DNA from: Prevotella sp. MA2016
GTDB taxonomy: Bacteria; Bacteroidota; Bacteroidia; Bacteroidales; Bacteroidaceae
Assembly: GCF_000619825.1 (NCBI RefSeq)
Contig: NZ_JHUW01000013.1
Coordinates: 43,605 to 107,604 of the forward strand
DNA length: 64,000 nt
Direction of reading: 5' to 3'
Shown here in pieces: positions 45,350-53,162 of this stretch (its first letter is position 1; every line of letters begins with the position of its first letter). Position numbers and translations under genes: made by a program. The notes beneath the pieces were generated by a model. It was given only the letters and a program-made list of their open reading frames with translations. It was not told the origin of the DNA and did no database searches.

Positions 45350-45405
45350 AGAACGATTAAATAATTAATAGTTGAACGTACACTTAAGACATCCAAAATC
45401 GTTCT
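45350..45405 (-). promoter_or_regulatory. Inverted repeat in the FecR-SusC gap
   Basis: Perfect 9-bp arms AGAACGATT (45350-45358) and AATCGTTCT (45397-45405), 38 bp apart. The gap has no housekeeping TAnnTTTG box, so it may hold an ECF-sigma-dependent promoter or an RNA hairpin; inference only. Confidence 0.4.
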
Positions 45406-45445
45406 TACACCCAATTGTATTTGGTTAAAAAGTTTTAAAAGTGAA

Positions 45446-46375
45446 TTATCTGATGAAGATATCGTTGCCATCTATCTCATAGTTCAGCTGTGGAATCAGC
45501 ATTTTTATCACACCCATGATACTTTCGATTGTCTCGTCGGCATTGAAGTGTGCGCGGATGGTCTGGTTGTTGAAACGACTGTTCTGAACGTGTATCTTTA
45601 CATTGTAAGCCCGCTCTATCTGTTGCAGGGCATAGATAAGCTTGGTCTCCTCAAAGTACATAGCTGGCACGCGCCATACCGAGTAGTCGCTGGCCTTCAC
45701 GTGGCGCATCTCTACCTGACCAGTCTTGGTGTCTATCACCAATTGGTCGTCGGGTTCCAGCACATAGGGCTTCTTTTGATTATCCACATTGATTTGCAGC
45801 TTACCTGTTTCGAGGGTGGCTGTCACCTGTGGATTGTCGGGATAGGAGAATACGTTGAATGTGGTACCCAGCACCTTCAGCTTCATCTTGTTCACATCCA
45901 CAGTGAATGGCCTCGAGGCGTCTTTCTTCACCTTGAAGAAGGCTTCGCCAGTGAGGCACACATTGCGCTCAGCAGAAACAAATCGTGAGGGATAGATGAG
46001 CGAGCTGCCACCATTGAGCCATACCTCCGAACTGTCGGGCAGCAGAATCTTGCTGCGCTCGCCATAGGCAGTAAACTTGTGCATGAACACCACTTCGCTA
46101 TACAGCTTGGCTTTCTTGTTGGCTTGGGCATAAAACCATATCGCACTTGTCACCATCACCACTGGCAGGGCCCACATGGCAGCCAGCTTGAGCCATTGTC
46201 GCTGGGCAGCAGGCTTGTCGTTAGCCTGGCCCTCACACGTGTCCCAGAGGTCGCGCAAGGCATCGTCCACATCGCTGCCGCCGTTTAGTAGGCGCTCGTG
46301 CACCCTTTGTGTTGTCTCTGCCGATGTGTTGTGATCGAAGAAATATCTGACGATATGCTTGATATACCTACTCAT
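45446..46375 (-). CDS. FecR-family anti-sigma factor
   Basis: 309 residues. N-terminal cytoplasmic part, one transmembrane segment near 66-84 (LAAMWALPVVMVTSAIWFYA), then a periplasmic FecR beta domain (GERSKILLPDSSEVWLNGGSSLIYPS, EAFFKVKKDASRPFTVD, LGTTFNVFSYPD) and a C-terminal DUF4974-like STN-related domain (AMYFEETKLIYALQQIERAYNVKI). It relays occupancy of the STN-SusC receptor to the ECF sigma factor encoded 32 bp upstream. Confidence 0.93.
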   Translation of the reverse strand: MSRYIKHIVRYFFDHNTSAETTQRVHERLLNGGSDVDDALRDLWDTCEGQANDKPAAQRQWLKLAAMWALPVVMVTSAIWFYAQANKKAKLYSEVVFMHKFTAYGERSKILLPDSSEVWLNGGSSLIYPSRFVSAERNVCLTGEAFFKVKKDASRPFTVDVNKMKLKVLGTTFNVFSYPDNPQVTATLETGKLQINVDNQKKPYVLEPDDQLVIDTKTGQVEMRHVKASDYSVWRVPAMYFEETKLIYALQQIERAYNVKIHVQNSRFNNQTIRAHFNADETIESIMGVIKMLIPQLNYEIDGNDIFIR

Positions 46376-46407
46376 ATTCTTATTTTATACCTTGTTAATT
46401 ATTAAGA

Positions 46408-46989
46408 CTACTTAAATAGCTCTTGCCCCCAACCGAAGAGAACAAAAATAAGAATTTTTAGCATTTCGCGAATCTCGCCTAAGGCCAGGTTCAGATGGTT
46501 CTCCACTGTTTTTTTCTGTATGCCCAGTTGTTGGGCTATCTCGTCGTTGCTCAGTCCCTCTTCGCGACTCAGTCGGTAAACGGTCTGTCGCTGTTGTGGC
46601 ATCTGCTCCACCACCATGTCTATCAGCAGTTTCAGGTCGCTGGCCTCTATCTGCTCTTGTGGGGTGGCGCCAGTAGCTCTGGTCTCTCGCAGGCAGTCCA
46701 GGTCAATTTCGGGCTGTCTGTTTTTTGCTATAAAGTTGAGCACCGTGTTTTTGGTGATACCGAAGATGTAAGCATCCAGATTCTCCACTTCTGATAGCTT
46801 GGCGTGATTGGTCCATAGCTTGATAAATACCAGTTGCGTGATATCGTCGGCATCGGTCTCGTTTTTGATGAGACCTAAGGCAAAAGCACGCACTTTGGGC
46901 TGGAACACACCAAAAACCCGCTGGAAAACCTCTTGATTCCCCTCGGCTAGTGTTTTTATCATGTCCTTATTTATAGCTATTGGTGGCAT
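46408..46989 (-). CDS. ECF-type RNA polymerase sigma factor
   Basis: 193 residues. Region 2 (QRVFGVFQPKVRAFALGLIKNETDADDITQLVFIKLW) and region 4 helix-turn-helix (LSREEGLSNDEIAQQLGIQKKTVENHLNLAL) are clear, linked by a short spacer. Bacteroidetes FecI-like group that pairs with FecR and STN-SusC. It has its own housekeeping promoter, while the downstream receptor genes are its probable target. The hydrophobic tail LIFVLFGWGQELF after region 4 is a bit longer than usual. Confidence 0.94.
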   Translation of the reverse strand: MPPIAINKDMIKTLAEGNQEVFQRVFGVFQPKVRAFALGLIKNETDADDITQLVFIKLWTNHAKLSEVENLDAYIFGITKNTVLNFIAKNRQPEIDLDCLRETRATGATPQEQIEASDLKLLIDMVVEQMPQQRQTVYRLSREEGLSNDEIAQQLGIQKKTVENHLNLALGEIREMLKILIFVLFGWGQELFK

Positions 46990-47017
46990 GCTGTGATAAT
47001 ATTTTAGTTATTGAGCG

Positions 47018-47048
47018 CAAAAGTACAACTTATTGTCGAGACTACCAA
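47018..47048 (-). promoter_or_regulatory. Promoter of the ECF sigma gene
   Basis: Minus-strand TTG (47046-47048), 20-bp gap, TACTTTTG (47018-47025); leader about 25 nt. Confidence 0.75.
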
Positions 47049-47065
47049 ATTTTTATTTGTTTTTC

Positions 47066-47096
47066 TTGGTTTTTTGCTCACTTAATCGTACCTTTG
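47066..47096 (+). promoter_or_regulatory. trmB promoter
   Basis: TTG 47066-47068, 20-bp gap, TACCTTTG 47089-47096; transcript start about 10 bp before the ATG at 47113. Divergent from the sigma-factor promoter. Confidence 0.78.
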
Positions 47097-47112
47097 CAGC
47101 ACAATTTTAATT

Positions 47113-47883
47113 ATGGGAAAAGGAAAGTTGGCTAAATTTGCGGACATGGAGACGTATGAGAACGTGTTCCAGTATCCGTTTTCGGTGATTGAGAATGTGC
47201 CTTTCGATATGAAGGGGCACTGGCATGAACAGTACTTCCACAACAACAACCCTATCGTACTCGAACTGGGCTGTGGTAAGGGTGAATATACTGTGGAACT
47301 GGCAAAGCTCTATCCCGACGTGAACTTTGTGGGTGTGGATATCAAGGGTGCCCGCATGTGGACTGGAGCTACGCAGGCCCAGAATGAGGGACTGAAGAAC
47401 GTAGCCTTCCTGCGTACGAATATTGAAATAATCGAACGTTTCTTTGCAGAAGACGAGGTGCAGGAGATATGGCTCACTTTCAGTGATCCGCAGATGAAGA
47501 ACCCGCGCAAGCGACTGACATCTACCTATTTTATGAACCGCTATCGCAAATTCTTGGTGGATGGCGGAACGATACATCTGAAGACCGACTCGAACTTCCT
47601 CTTTACCTATAGCACTTATATGGTGGAGAAGAACGCACTGCCCGTGGTGTTCCGTACGGAAGACCTCTATCACGATGAGCGTATCGACGAGGCAACAAAG
47701 AAAATCCTGGCCATTCAGACTTACTACGAAGGTATGTGGATAGCGCGTGGATTGAACATCAAGTATATGAAGTGGAATCTGCCACGTACTGGTGAGCTGG
47801 TAGAGCCCGAGGTGGAAATAGAACTCGACGACTATCGCTCGTACCACCGCTCTAAGCGTAGCAGTCTCGATAAAGCAAAATAG
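47113..47883 (+). CDS. trmB: tRNA (guanine-N7-)-methyltransferase
   Basis: Methylates G46 of tRNA using SAM. 256 residues. SAM-binding [15 protein letters not shown] near 58-72, [12 protein letters not shown], the catalytic/tRNA-binding [14 protein letters not shown] motif near 120-133 (most bacteria have F.DPWPKKRH) and TDSNFLF. N-terminal KGKLAKF is typical of the Bacteroidetes form. Followed after 6 bp by the Mrp ATPase gene. Confidence 0.95.
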   Translation: MGKGKLAKFADMETYENVFQYPFSVIENVPFDMKGHWHEQYFHNNNPIVLELGCGKGEYTVELAKLYPDVNFVGVDIKGARMWTGATQAQNEGLKNVAFLRTNIEIIERFFAEDEVQEIWLTFSDPQMKNPRKRLTSTYFMNRYRKFLVDGGTIHLKTDSNFLFTYSTYMVEKNALPVVFRTEDLYHDERIDEATKKILAIQTYYEGMWIARGLNIKYMKWNLPRTGELVEPEVEIELDDYRSYHRSKRSSLDKAK

Positions 47884-47889
47884 AGAATT

Positions 47890-49017
47890 ATGGAGAAAGT
47901 ATTATATCCCAAGATGGTGATGGATGCCTTGGCTACGGTGACGTATGCCGGCACCAAGAAGAATCTGGTGGAGAGCGAGATGGTGGCCGATACACCTGCT
48001 GTGGCTGCTCCACAGAAAGATGGCGACAACTGGAAAGTGAAGGTGGTGCTGTTGTTCCCACGCGACACCGACCCCTTCTTGAAATCGACAGTCAAGGCAG
48101 CCGAGGCTGCTATCAAATACCACTGCGGCAAAGAGGTTGAGGTGGAGATAGAAACAGAGTTTAAAAGTGCACCGCGTCCTGAAGTAGGACAGATGCTGCC
48201 TGGCGTGAAGAATATCATTGCCGTAAGTTCGGGCAAAGGTGGTGTAGGTAAGAGTACCGTTTCTGCCAATTTGGCTATCGCACTGGCTCGTCTGGGTTAC
48301 AAAGTGGGACTGCTGGATACTGATATCTTCGGTCCGTCGATGCCAAAGATGTTTGATGTGGAGGACGAGCGTCCCTACGCAGTAAAGAAGGATGGTCGCG
48401 ACCTCATCGTGCCCATCGAGAAATATGGCGTAAAACTCTTGTCGATAGGCTTCTTCGTGTCGCCCGATACAGCTACTCTGTGGCGTGGCGGTATGGCTAC
48501 TAGTGCGCTGAAGCAGCTCATTGCCGATGCCGACTGGGGCGAGCTTGACTATTTCATCCTCGACACCCCTCCTGGCACCAGTGATATCCACCTGACACTG
48601 TTGCAGACGCTGGCCATCACAGGTGCTGTCATCGTTTCAACCCCACAACAGGTGGCGCTGGCTGATGCACGCAAGGGTATCGACATGTATCGCAACGACA
48701 AGGTGAACGTGCCCATTCTCGGTCTGATAGAGAACATGGCGTGGTTTACGCCTGCTGAACTGCCAGAAAATAAGTATTATATCTTTGGTAAGGAGGGATG
48801 CAAGCAGTTGGCTGAGGAGATGCAGGTGCCCCTGCTGGCACAGATACCACTGGTGCAGAGTATCTGCGACAATGGCGATAAAGGTACACCCGCTGCACTC
48901 TCAAGTGAGACAGCTACAGGGTTGGCATTCATCAATCTGGCACAATCGGTTGTTACCGTTGTAAATAGGAGAAATAAAGAAAAACCTGCGACGAAGATCG
49001 TGGGAATGAACAAATAA
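47890..49017 (+). CDS. Mrp/ApbC-family P-loop ATPase (Fe-S carrier type)
   Basis: 375 residues. N-terminal FeS-assembly (DUF59-like) domain 1-90 and a MinD-like ATPase with deviant Walker A GKGGVGKS near 117-124, DTDIFGPSMP and DTPPGTSD. The family transfers Fe-S clusters to apo-proteins. The C-terminal CxxC that usually bridges the cluster in the dimer is absent here: the segment reads IENMAWFTPAELPENKYY. This variant appears to be typical for Bacteroidetes, from memory. Cotranscribed with trmB and ended by a strong terminator. Confidence 0.92.
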   Translation: MEKVLYPKMVMDALATVTYAGTKKNLVESEMVADTPAVAAPQKDGDNWKVKVVLLFPRDTDPFLKSTVKAAEAAIKYHCGKEVEVEIETEFKSAPRPEVGQMLPGVKNIIAVSSGKGGVGKSTVSANLAIALARLGYKVGLLDTDIFGPSMPKMFDVEDERPYAVKKDGRDLIVPIEKYGVKLLSIGFFVSPDTATLWRGGMATSALKQLIADADWGELDYFILDTPPGTSDIHLTLLQTLAITGAVIVSTPQQVALADARKGIDMYRNDKVNVPILGLIENMAWFTPAELPENKYYIFGKEGCKQLAEEMQVPLLAQIPLVQSICDNGDKGTPAALSSETATGLAFINLAQSVVTVVNRRNKEKPATKIVGMNK

Positions 49018-49026
49018 GAAAAAAAT

Positions 49027-49058
49027 AAAGCCCGCTCACATTTGAACGGGCTTTTATT
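49027..49058. terminator. Bidirectional terminator between the Mrp gene and ilvE
   Basis: 8-bp stem AAAGCCCG / CGGGCTTT (49027-49034, 49047-49054) with a T-rich right flank and an A-rich left flank; both genes converge on it. Confidence 0.88.
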
Positions 49059-49059
49059 T

Positions 49060-50076
49060 TTATTCAATGACAACGGTGGTCCAACCGTGCTTGTCTTCGA
49101 TCTCACCGTACTGAATACCACGGAGGGTATCGAAGAGACGCTTAGACTGTGGACCAGGCTTTTCGCCAAAGTCGTAGCGCTTGCCTGTATCCAGGTCGTC
49201 GATATATGAGATAGGACTGATGACAGCAGCTGTTCCGCAAGCACCTGCCTCCTCAAAGGTTTCGAGTTCCTCTTCAGGGATAGGACGGCGCTCTACCTTC
49301 ATACCCAGATCCTCAGCCACCTGCATCAAGCTCTTGTTGGTGATAGAGGGCAGGATAGAAGTTGACTCAGGAGTGATATAGGTGTTGTTCTTAATACCAA
49401 AGAAGTTGGCAGCACCGCACTCGTCGATGTACTTCTTCTCTTTGGCATCGAGATAGAACTCGCAAGCATAACCCTTCTCGTGAGCCAGATTGTTGGCATA
49501 GAGAGAAGCGGCGTAGTTTCCACCTACCTTATATTTACCTGTGCCCAGAGGAGCTGAACGGTCGTAGTCGCGAACGATTACATATGGGTTAGACTGGAAG
49601 CCACCCTTGAAGTATGGACCTACGGGTGTAACGAAGATGAGGAAGCAATACTCCTTTGAAGGATGAACACCCACCTGGGCGCTAGTACCGATAAGCAGTG
49701 GACGGATGTAGAGTGTAGCGCCACTCTCATAGGTTGGAATCCACTCCTGATTGAGGCGAACCACCTTCTTAACCATCTCGGTGAACAGTTCGGTTGAAAC
49801 CTCTGGCATCAGAATACCACGGCAAGTGCTCTGCAGACGCTTGGCATTCTCATCAACACGGAACACACGCACCTTGCCATCGGGGCAACGGTAGGCCTTC
49901 AGTCCCTCGAATGCCTCCTGACCATAGTGCAGGCAGGTAGCAGCCATGTGCAGATTCAAATACTCGTCGGAGCAAACCTCTATCTCGCCCCATTTTCCGT
50001 CGCGATAATAGCAACGTACGTTGTAGTCGGTCTTCATGTAGCCGAATGACAGACTACCCCAATCCAAATTCTTCAT
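49060..50076 (-). CDS. ilvE: Branched-chain amino acid aminotransferase
   Basis: PLP enzyme that makes or degrades Leu, Ile and Val. 338 residues from the ATG at 50076 (MKNLDWGSLSFGYM); the extension to 50118 lies over the promoter. Fold-type IV motifs: FEGLKAYR near 55, RLNQEW, GKYKVGGNYAAS with the PLP lysine near 190, ECGAANFFGIKNNT near 225 and AGACGTAAVISP near 285. BCAT type II size. Transcribed alone. Confidence 0.96.
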   Translation of the reverse strand: MKNLDWGSLSFGYMKTDYNVRCYYRDGKWGEIEVCSDEYLNLHMAATCLHYGQEAFEGLKAYRCPDGKVRVFRVDENAKRLQSTCRGILMPEVSTELFTEMVKKVVRLNQEWIPTYESGATLYIRPLLIGTSAQVGVHPSKEYCFLIFVTPVGPYFKGGFQSNPYVIVRDYDRSAPLGTGKYKVGGNYAASLYANNLAHEKGYACEFYLDAKEKKYIDECGAANFFGIKNNTYITPESTSILPSITNKSLMQVAEDLGMKVERRPIPEEELETFEEAGACGTAAVISPISYIDDLDTGKRYDFGEKPGPQSKRLFDTLRGIQYGEIEDKHGWTTVVIE

Positions 50077-50115
50077 ATTACTTTCTTTATATGTTTGATA
50101 TTTCAATTTCTTATG

Positions 50116-50123
50116 CAAAAGTA
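50116..50123 (-). promoter_or_regulatory. ilvE promoter -7 element
   Basis: Minus-strand TACTTTTG followed by C, 39 bp upstream of the ATG; the -33 region has no exact TTG. Confidence 0.55.
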
Positions 50124-50165
50124 TATAATTAATATCAGATTAAAGAACTTTTGGTCTAAAATCTT

Positions 50166-50354
50166 TTATTCTGTAAGTATTTTCTTGATTTCAGCATCTG
50201 TTCTGGTAAGTTTATCCTTGCAGAGCTTGATGAGTTGCTGTGCACGTTCCAACTGTTCGGCCATCTGATCGATGTCGAGTTCGTTGTTCTCCATCTTACT
50301 AGCGATGGCTTGCAGTTCGGCTATGGCAGCCTCATATTTCATTTCTTCTTTCAT
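50166..50354 (-). CDS. xseB: Exodeoxyribonuclease VII small subunit
   Basis: 62 residues, typical of XseB. YEAAIAELQAIASKMENNELDIDQMAEQLERA matches the coiled, acidic family pattern; ends KKILTE. Overlaps the xseA stop by 4 bp (ATGA), so it is translationally coupled and made in stoichiometric amounts with the large subunit. Confidence 0.93.
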   Translation of the reverse strand: MKEEMKYEAAIAELQAIASKMENNELDIDQMAEQLERAQQLIKLCKDKLTRTDAEIKKILTE

Positions 50355-51577
50355 GCTATAATCGATTTGATGATTCCTTTTTCCAGTCGTGTCTCTATCT
50401 CGTCGCCAGGCTGCAGCTGCTGTGGGTCGCGCACGGTCTTGCCATTGTGCAGAGTGATGCTATAGCCGCGGGCCAATAGCAGCGTGGGGTCGAAGCCTTT
50501 CAGCTGCTCGCCTATGAGTTGCAGTCGATGGTTTTCGGAAGTGAGTCGGCGTTCTAAAAGCATAGGTATGCGTGTATAGAATGATTCGAGCTTAGCCTCC
50601 TGACGTGTGCGTACCAACGAGAATAAGCGAGGAATGGTCTCGGAGAGCGTAGAGAGTTGAGTATTGAGTGTTGAGAGTTTTTGCTGGGTGCTATAGGTGA
50701 TGCGGTTCTGGGCATCATTGAGAGCATCGAGCACGCTTTTCAGATGGTCGATGAGTAGGCTGGCTGCAGCAGTGGGGGTTTTTACACGGGTATGTGATAC
50801 CATGTCGAGCACACTCTCATCACGGTCGTGACCAATGCCAGTAATAATAGGTATGGGGAAATTAGCCACATTTTCGGCCAAAGCTAAAGTGTCGAAGCCG
50901 CTCAAGTCGGCTGTACCACCTCCACCACGGATGATGACTACACAGTCGAAATATTGACCATTATAAATGTGCTCAAGTGCATTTATGATGCTCTCTTCTA
51001 CACCTTCGCCCTGCATGATGGCAGGAAATAGCTGTGTTTCGAATTTGAAACCGTAGGGGTTATCAGCAAGTTGGTTGCAGAAGTCGCCATAGCCTGCAGC
51101 CGTCTCACTGGAGATGACGGCGATGCGCTGACAGAACATAGGGAACTTCAGCTCTTTCTGCAGGTCGAATACGCCTTCGGCTTTCAGCGTGTTGATAATC
51201 TCCTGACGCTTGCGAGCCATATCGCCCAAGGTGTAGGTGGGGTCGATGTCGCTCACAATCCATGAAAAACCATAAGCCTCATGAAACTGCGGATAAACCT
51301 GTAGCAGCACCTTCATGCCAGCGTGTAAATTCTGACCGGTAGTGCGCTCAAAATAGGGACGGATGGTAAGCCATTTGTTGGCCCAGCATTTGGCAGAGGC
51401 CTTGGCTATTGGCGTGGCCGACTGCTCATCTTTCTGAATGAGTTCCATGTAGCAATGTCCACGACTCTCGCGGCATTCAGACAGTTCGGCTTCTACCCAA
51501 TATTCCATAGGAAGCGAATCCTCAATAGCTTCGCGCACCAATCGGTTGAGTTCCAATAAAGAATAATGCTTCGCCAT
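50351..51577 (-). CDS. xseA: Exodeoxyribonuclease VII large subunit
   Basis: Degrades single-stranded DNA in both directions into oligonucleotides. 408 residues from the ATG at 51577. N-terminal OB fold (YWVEAELSECRESRGHCYMELIQKD), catalytic-domain motifs AVISSETAAGYGDFC and VVIIRGGGGTADLSGFD near 198-215, GIGHDRDESVLDMVSHTRVKTPTAAAS, and C-terminal LARGYSITLHNGKTVRDPQQLQPGDEIETR. Within the coiled-coil region, residues about 299-312 (LSTLNTQ, LSTLSET) are a heptapeptide repeat encoded by a 7-bp array. The upstream gap to the protease gene is another array. Confidence 0.94.
   Translation of the reverse strand: MAKHYSLLELNRLVREAIEDSLPMEYWVEAELSECRESRGHCYMELIQKDEQSATPIAKASAKCWANKWLTIRPYFERTTGQNLHAGMKVLLQVYPQFHEAYGFSWIVSDIDPTYTLGDMARKRQEIINTLKAEGVFDLQKELKFPMFCQRIAVISSETAAGYGDFCNQLADNPYGFKFETQLFPAIMQGEGVEESIINALEHIYNGQYFDCVVIIRGGGGTADLSGFDTLALAENVANFPIPIITGIGHDRDESVLDMVSHTRVKTPTAAASLLIDHLKSVLDALNDAQNRITYSTQQKLSTLNTQLSTLSETIPRLFSLVRTRQEAKLESFYTRIPMLLERRLTSENHRLQLIGEQLKGFDPTLLLARGYSITLHNGKTVRDPQQLQPGDEIETRLEKGIIKSIIA
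50646..50680 (-). repeat. In-frame 7-bp array inside xseA
   Basis: Plus-strand units AGCGTAG, AGAGTTG, AGTATTG, AGTGTTG, AGAGTTT in exact 7-bp register; on the coding strand CAACTCT / CAATACT / CAACACT types. Confidence 0.88.
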
Positions 51578-51582
51578 CCTAA

Positions 51583-51624
51583 TTTTCAATATCCATTATC
51601 GATTGTCACTTATCGTTTGTCAGT
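51583..51624 (-). repeat. 7-bp array across the protease-xseA junction
   Basis: Six units TTTTCAA, TATCCAT, TATCGAT, TGTCACT, TATCGTT, TGTCAGT. It covers the protease stop codon (51606-51608) and its last five codons and ends 5 bp before the xseA ATG. Confidence 0.88.
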
Positions 51625-53057
51625 CTCCCAATCATATAGGCACGCCAGAAGTTGGGTACACCAAAGCCATATACGTTGTCTGGCTTATCGTAAGCGTCGC
51701 TTTGCTCGCGTATCAGTTGAATGATTTCAAGAGCATTCTTTCCAGGCAGGGCCTGCCAGAGACAAGCCACCAAGCCTGCAACGATGGGCGTTGAGAACGA
51801 GGTGCCCATGTCGCGTATGACGGCACCACGACCTGATATGAGACATGCGGGACTGCCTAAAGCCATCAAGTCGGGCTTGACACGCTGATCCTGAGTTGGG
51901 CCTACACCACTGAACGGGGCGTTGACACGCTGCTGGTTAAGGGCTCCTACCGTCAGCGAATTGTCAGCATCGGCAGGGAAGGTAATCTTCTTCCAAGGCC
52001 CCATGCCGCTGTTGCCGGCAGAGTTAACCAGTACCATACCTTTCTGTGCGAGCATCGAGGCTGTGCGCGAGATGAGAGCCGTGTGGCCATCAAGGTCGCG
52101 CTGGCGGTAATAGCCAGGACGATTGTCGTATTCGTTGTAGCCTAAGCTTGATGTTACGATGTCGGCGCCTAATGAGTCGGCAAACTCTGCAGCCATGGCC
52201 CAATAGTCCTCCTCCACAGGTTGCTCGGTTTCTTGGTCTTCGCAGCGCAACAACCAGTAGTGCGCATCTGGTGCTGTGCCTATCAGTACTTCGGGTTCGT
52301 TGGCTGCCATGGTAGAGAGTACCTTGGTGCCATGGTCGGTTTCTTGATAGAAACTAGGGCTGTTGGGATATACAAAGTCCTTGATGCCAGAAATGTTGGC
52401 ATGCTGGAAGGTGGGGATACAGTTGCAGTTCTGGAATCCGCCGTCTAGCACCGCGATAGTGATGCCCTTGCCACGGAAACCAATGTTATGCAGGCGATGG
52501 CCGTTGAGCATTTCTATCTGCTCGCGACCATGACCATAGGGCACGCCTTTTAAGCTGTCCCATGAATTAAAGTTGTAGTTGGCTTTGATTTTTATCATCC
52601 GCTCAATGCTGTCGGGGGCTTCCCATACCATCTCGCTACGTTTTACATAGGCCTGTTCGCCTAACCGACGCAAAAAAGTGGTATCGGCAGAACGTACCAA
52701 TACCGTATTGTTCCATCGGCTGGTGCCGATAATCATCGATTCGGTTTGCGAGCGCTTTGTGGAGCGGTTGGCATCGGCTATCATATGTTCGATGGCTTTC
52801 AAATAACCACTACTGACGGGGAGGTCGGTAGAATCCAGAGGCAGTCCTTGCTTGTGGCGGCGCTCGATGCTTTTGTGTGAGAGCCAACGCTGAGGACGGT
52901 CGAGGGTATAGCTCGATTCGCGCTTGTCTTCCAGAGTATAGCGCCAAATGTAGCATTTGCCCCCAGGATATTTTTTCTTGGGAAGAGAGGCTGCACTGGC
53001 GTTCAGAGCGCAGAAAAGTGCGGCTATGAATAGGTTTATCAGACGTATATTGGTCAT
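51606..53057 (-). CDS. Secreted subtilisin-like serine protease (S8)
   Basis: 483 residues. Signal peptide to about 22 (IAALFCALNASAAS). Complete catalytic triad: Asp in IAVLDGGF near 204, His in DHGTKVLS near 241 and Ser in GTSFSTPIVAG near 420; oxyanion Asn in NSAGNSG. The N-terminal 150 residues form a propeptide-like region. Ends directly after the catalytic domain, without a C-terminal sorting domain. First gene of a likely protease-xseA-xseB transcript. Confidence 0.92.
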   Translation of the reverse strand: MTNIRLINLFIAALFCALNASAASLPKKKYPGGKCYIWRYTLEDKRESSYTLDRPQRWLSHKSIERRHKQGLPLDSTDLPVSSGYLKAIEHMIADANRSTKRSQTESMIIGTSRWNNTVLVRSADTTFLRRLGEQAYVKRSEMVWEAPDSIERMIKIKANYNFNSWDSLKGVPYGHGREQIEMLNGHRLHNIGFRGKGITIAVLDGGFQNCNCIPTFQHANISGIKDFVYPNSPSFYQETDHGTKVLSTMAANEPEVLIGTAPDAHYWLLRCEDQETEQPVEEDYWAMAAEFADSLGADIVTSSLGYNEYDNRPGYYRQRDLDGHTALISRTASMLAQKGMVLVNSAGNSGMGPWKKITFPADADNSLTVGALNQQRVNAPFSGVGPTQDQRVKPDLMALGSPACLISGRGAVIRDMGTSFSTPIVAGLVACLWQALPGKNALEIIQLIREQSDAYDKPDNVYGFGVPNFWRAYMIGRLTNDK

Positions 53058-53077
53058 TTGTTTTTATTTTGCGAGTG

Positions 53078-53085
53078 CAAAGATA
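53078..53085 (-). promoter_or_regulatory. Protease gene promoter -7 element
   Basis: Minus-strand TATCTTTG followed by C, about 20 bp upstream of the ATG; -33 TTG unclear. Confidence 0.6.
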
Positions 53086-53128
53086 CAAAGATTATTTTAA
53101 AAATGCATCTTATCTCGGAAAATATTCG

Positions 53129-53136
53129 TACCTTTG
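53129..53136 (+). promoter_or_regulatory. MATE operon promoter -7 element
   Basis: TACCTTTG followed by C, giving a transcript start near 53141 and a leader of about 22 nt before the ATG at 53163; no clean TTG at -33. Confidence 0.6.
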
Positions 53137-53162
53137 CAGCGTTTTTAATAATATGTACGCGA

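Noticed and set aside
50646..51624. Tandem arrays considered as a CRISPR array
   Set aside because: Units are only 7 bp without spacers, and no cas gene is present in the window.
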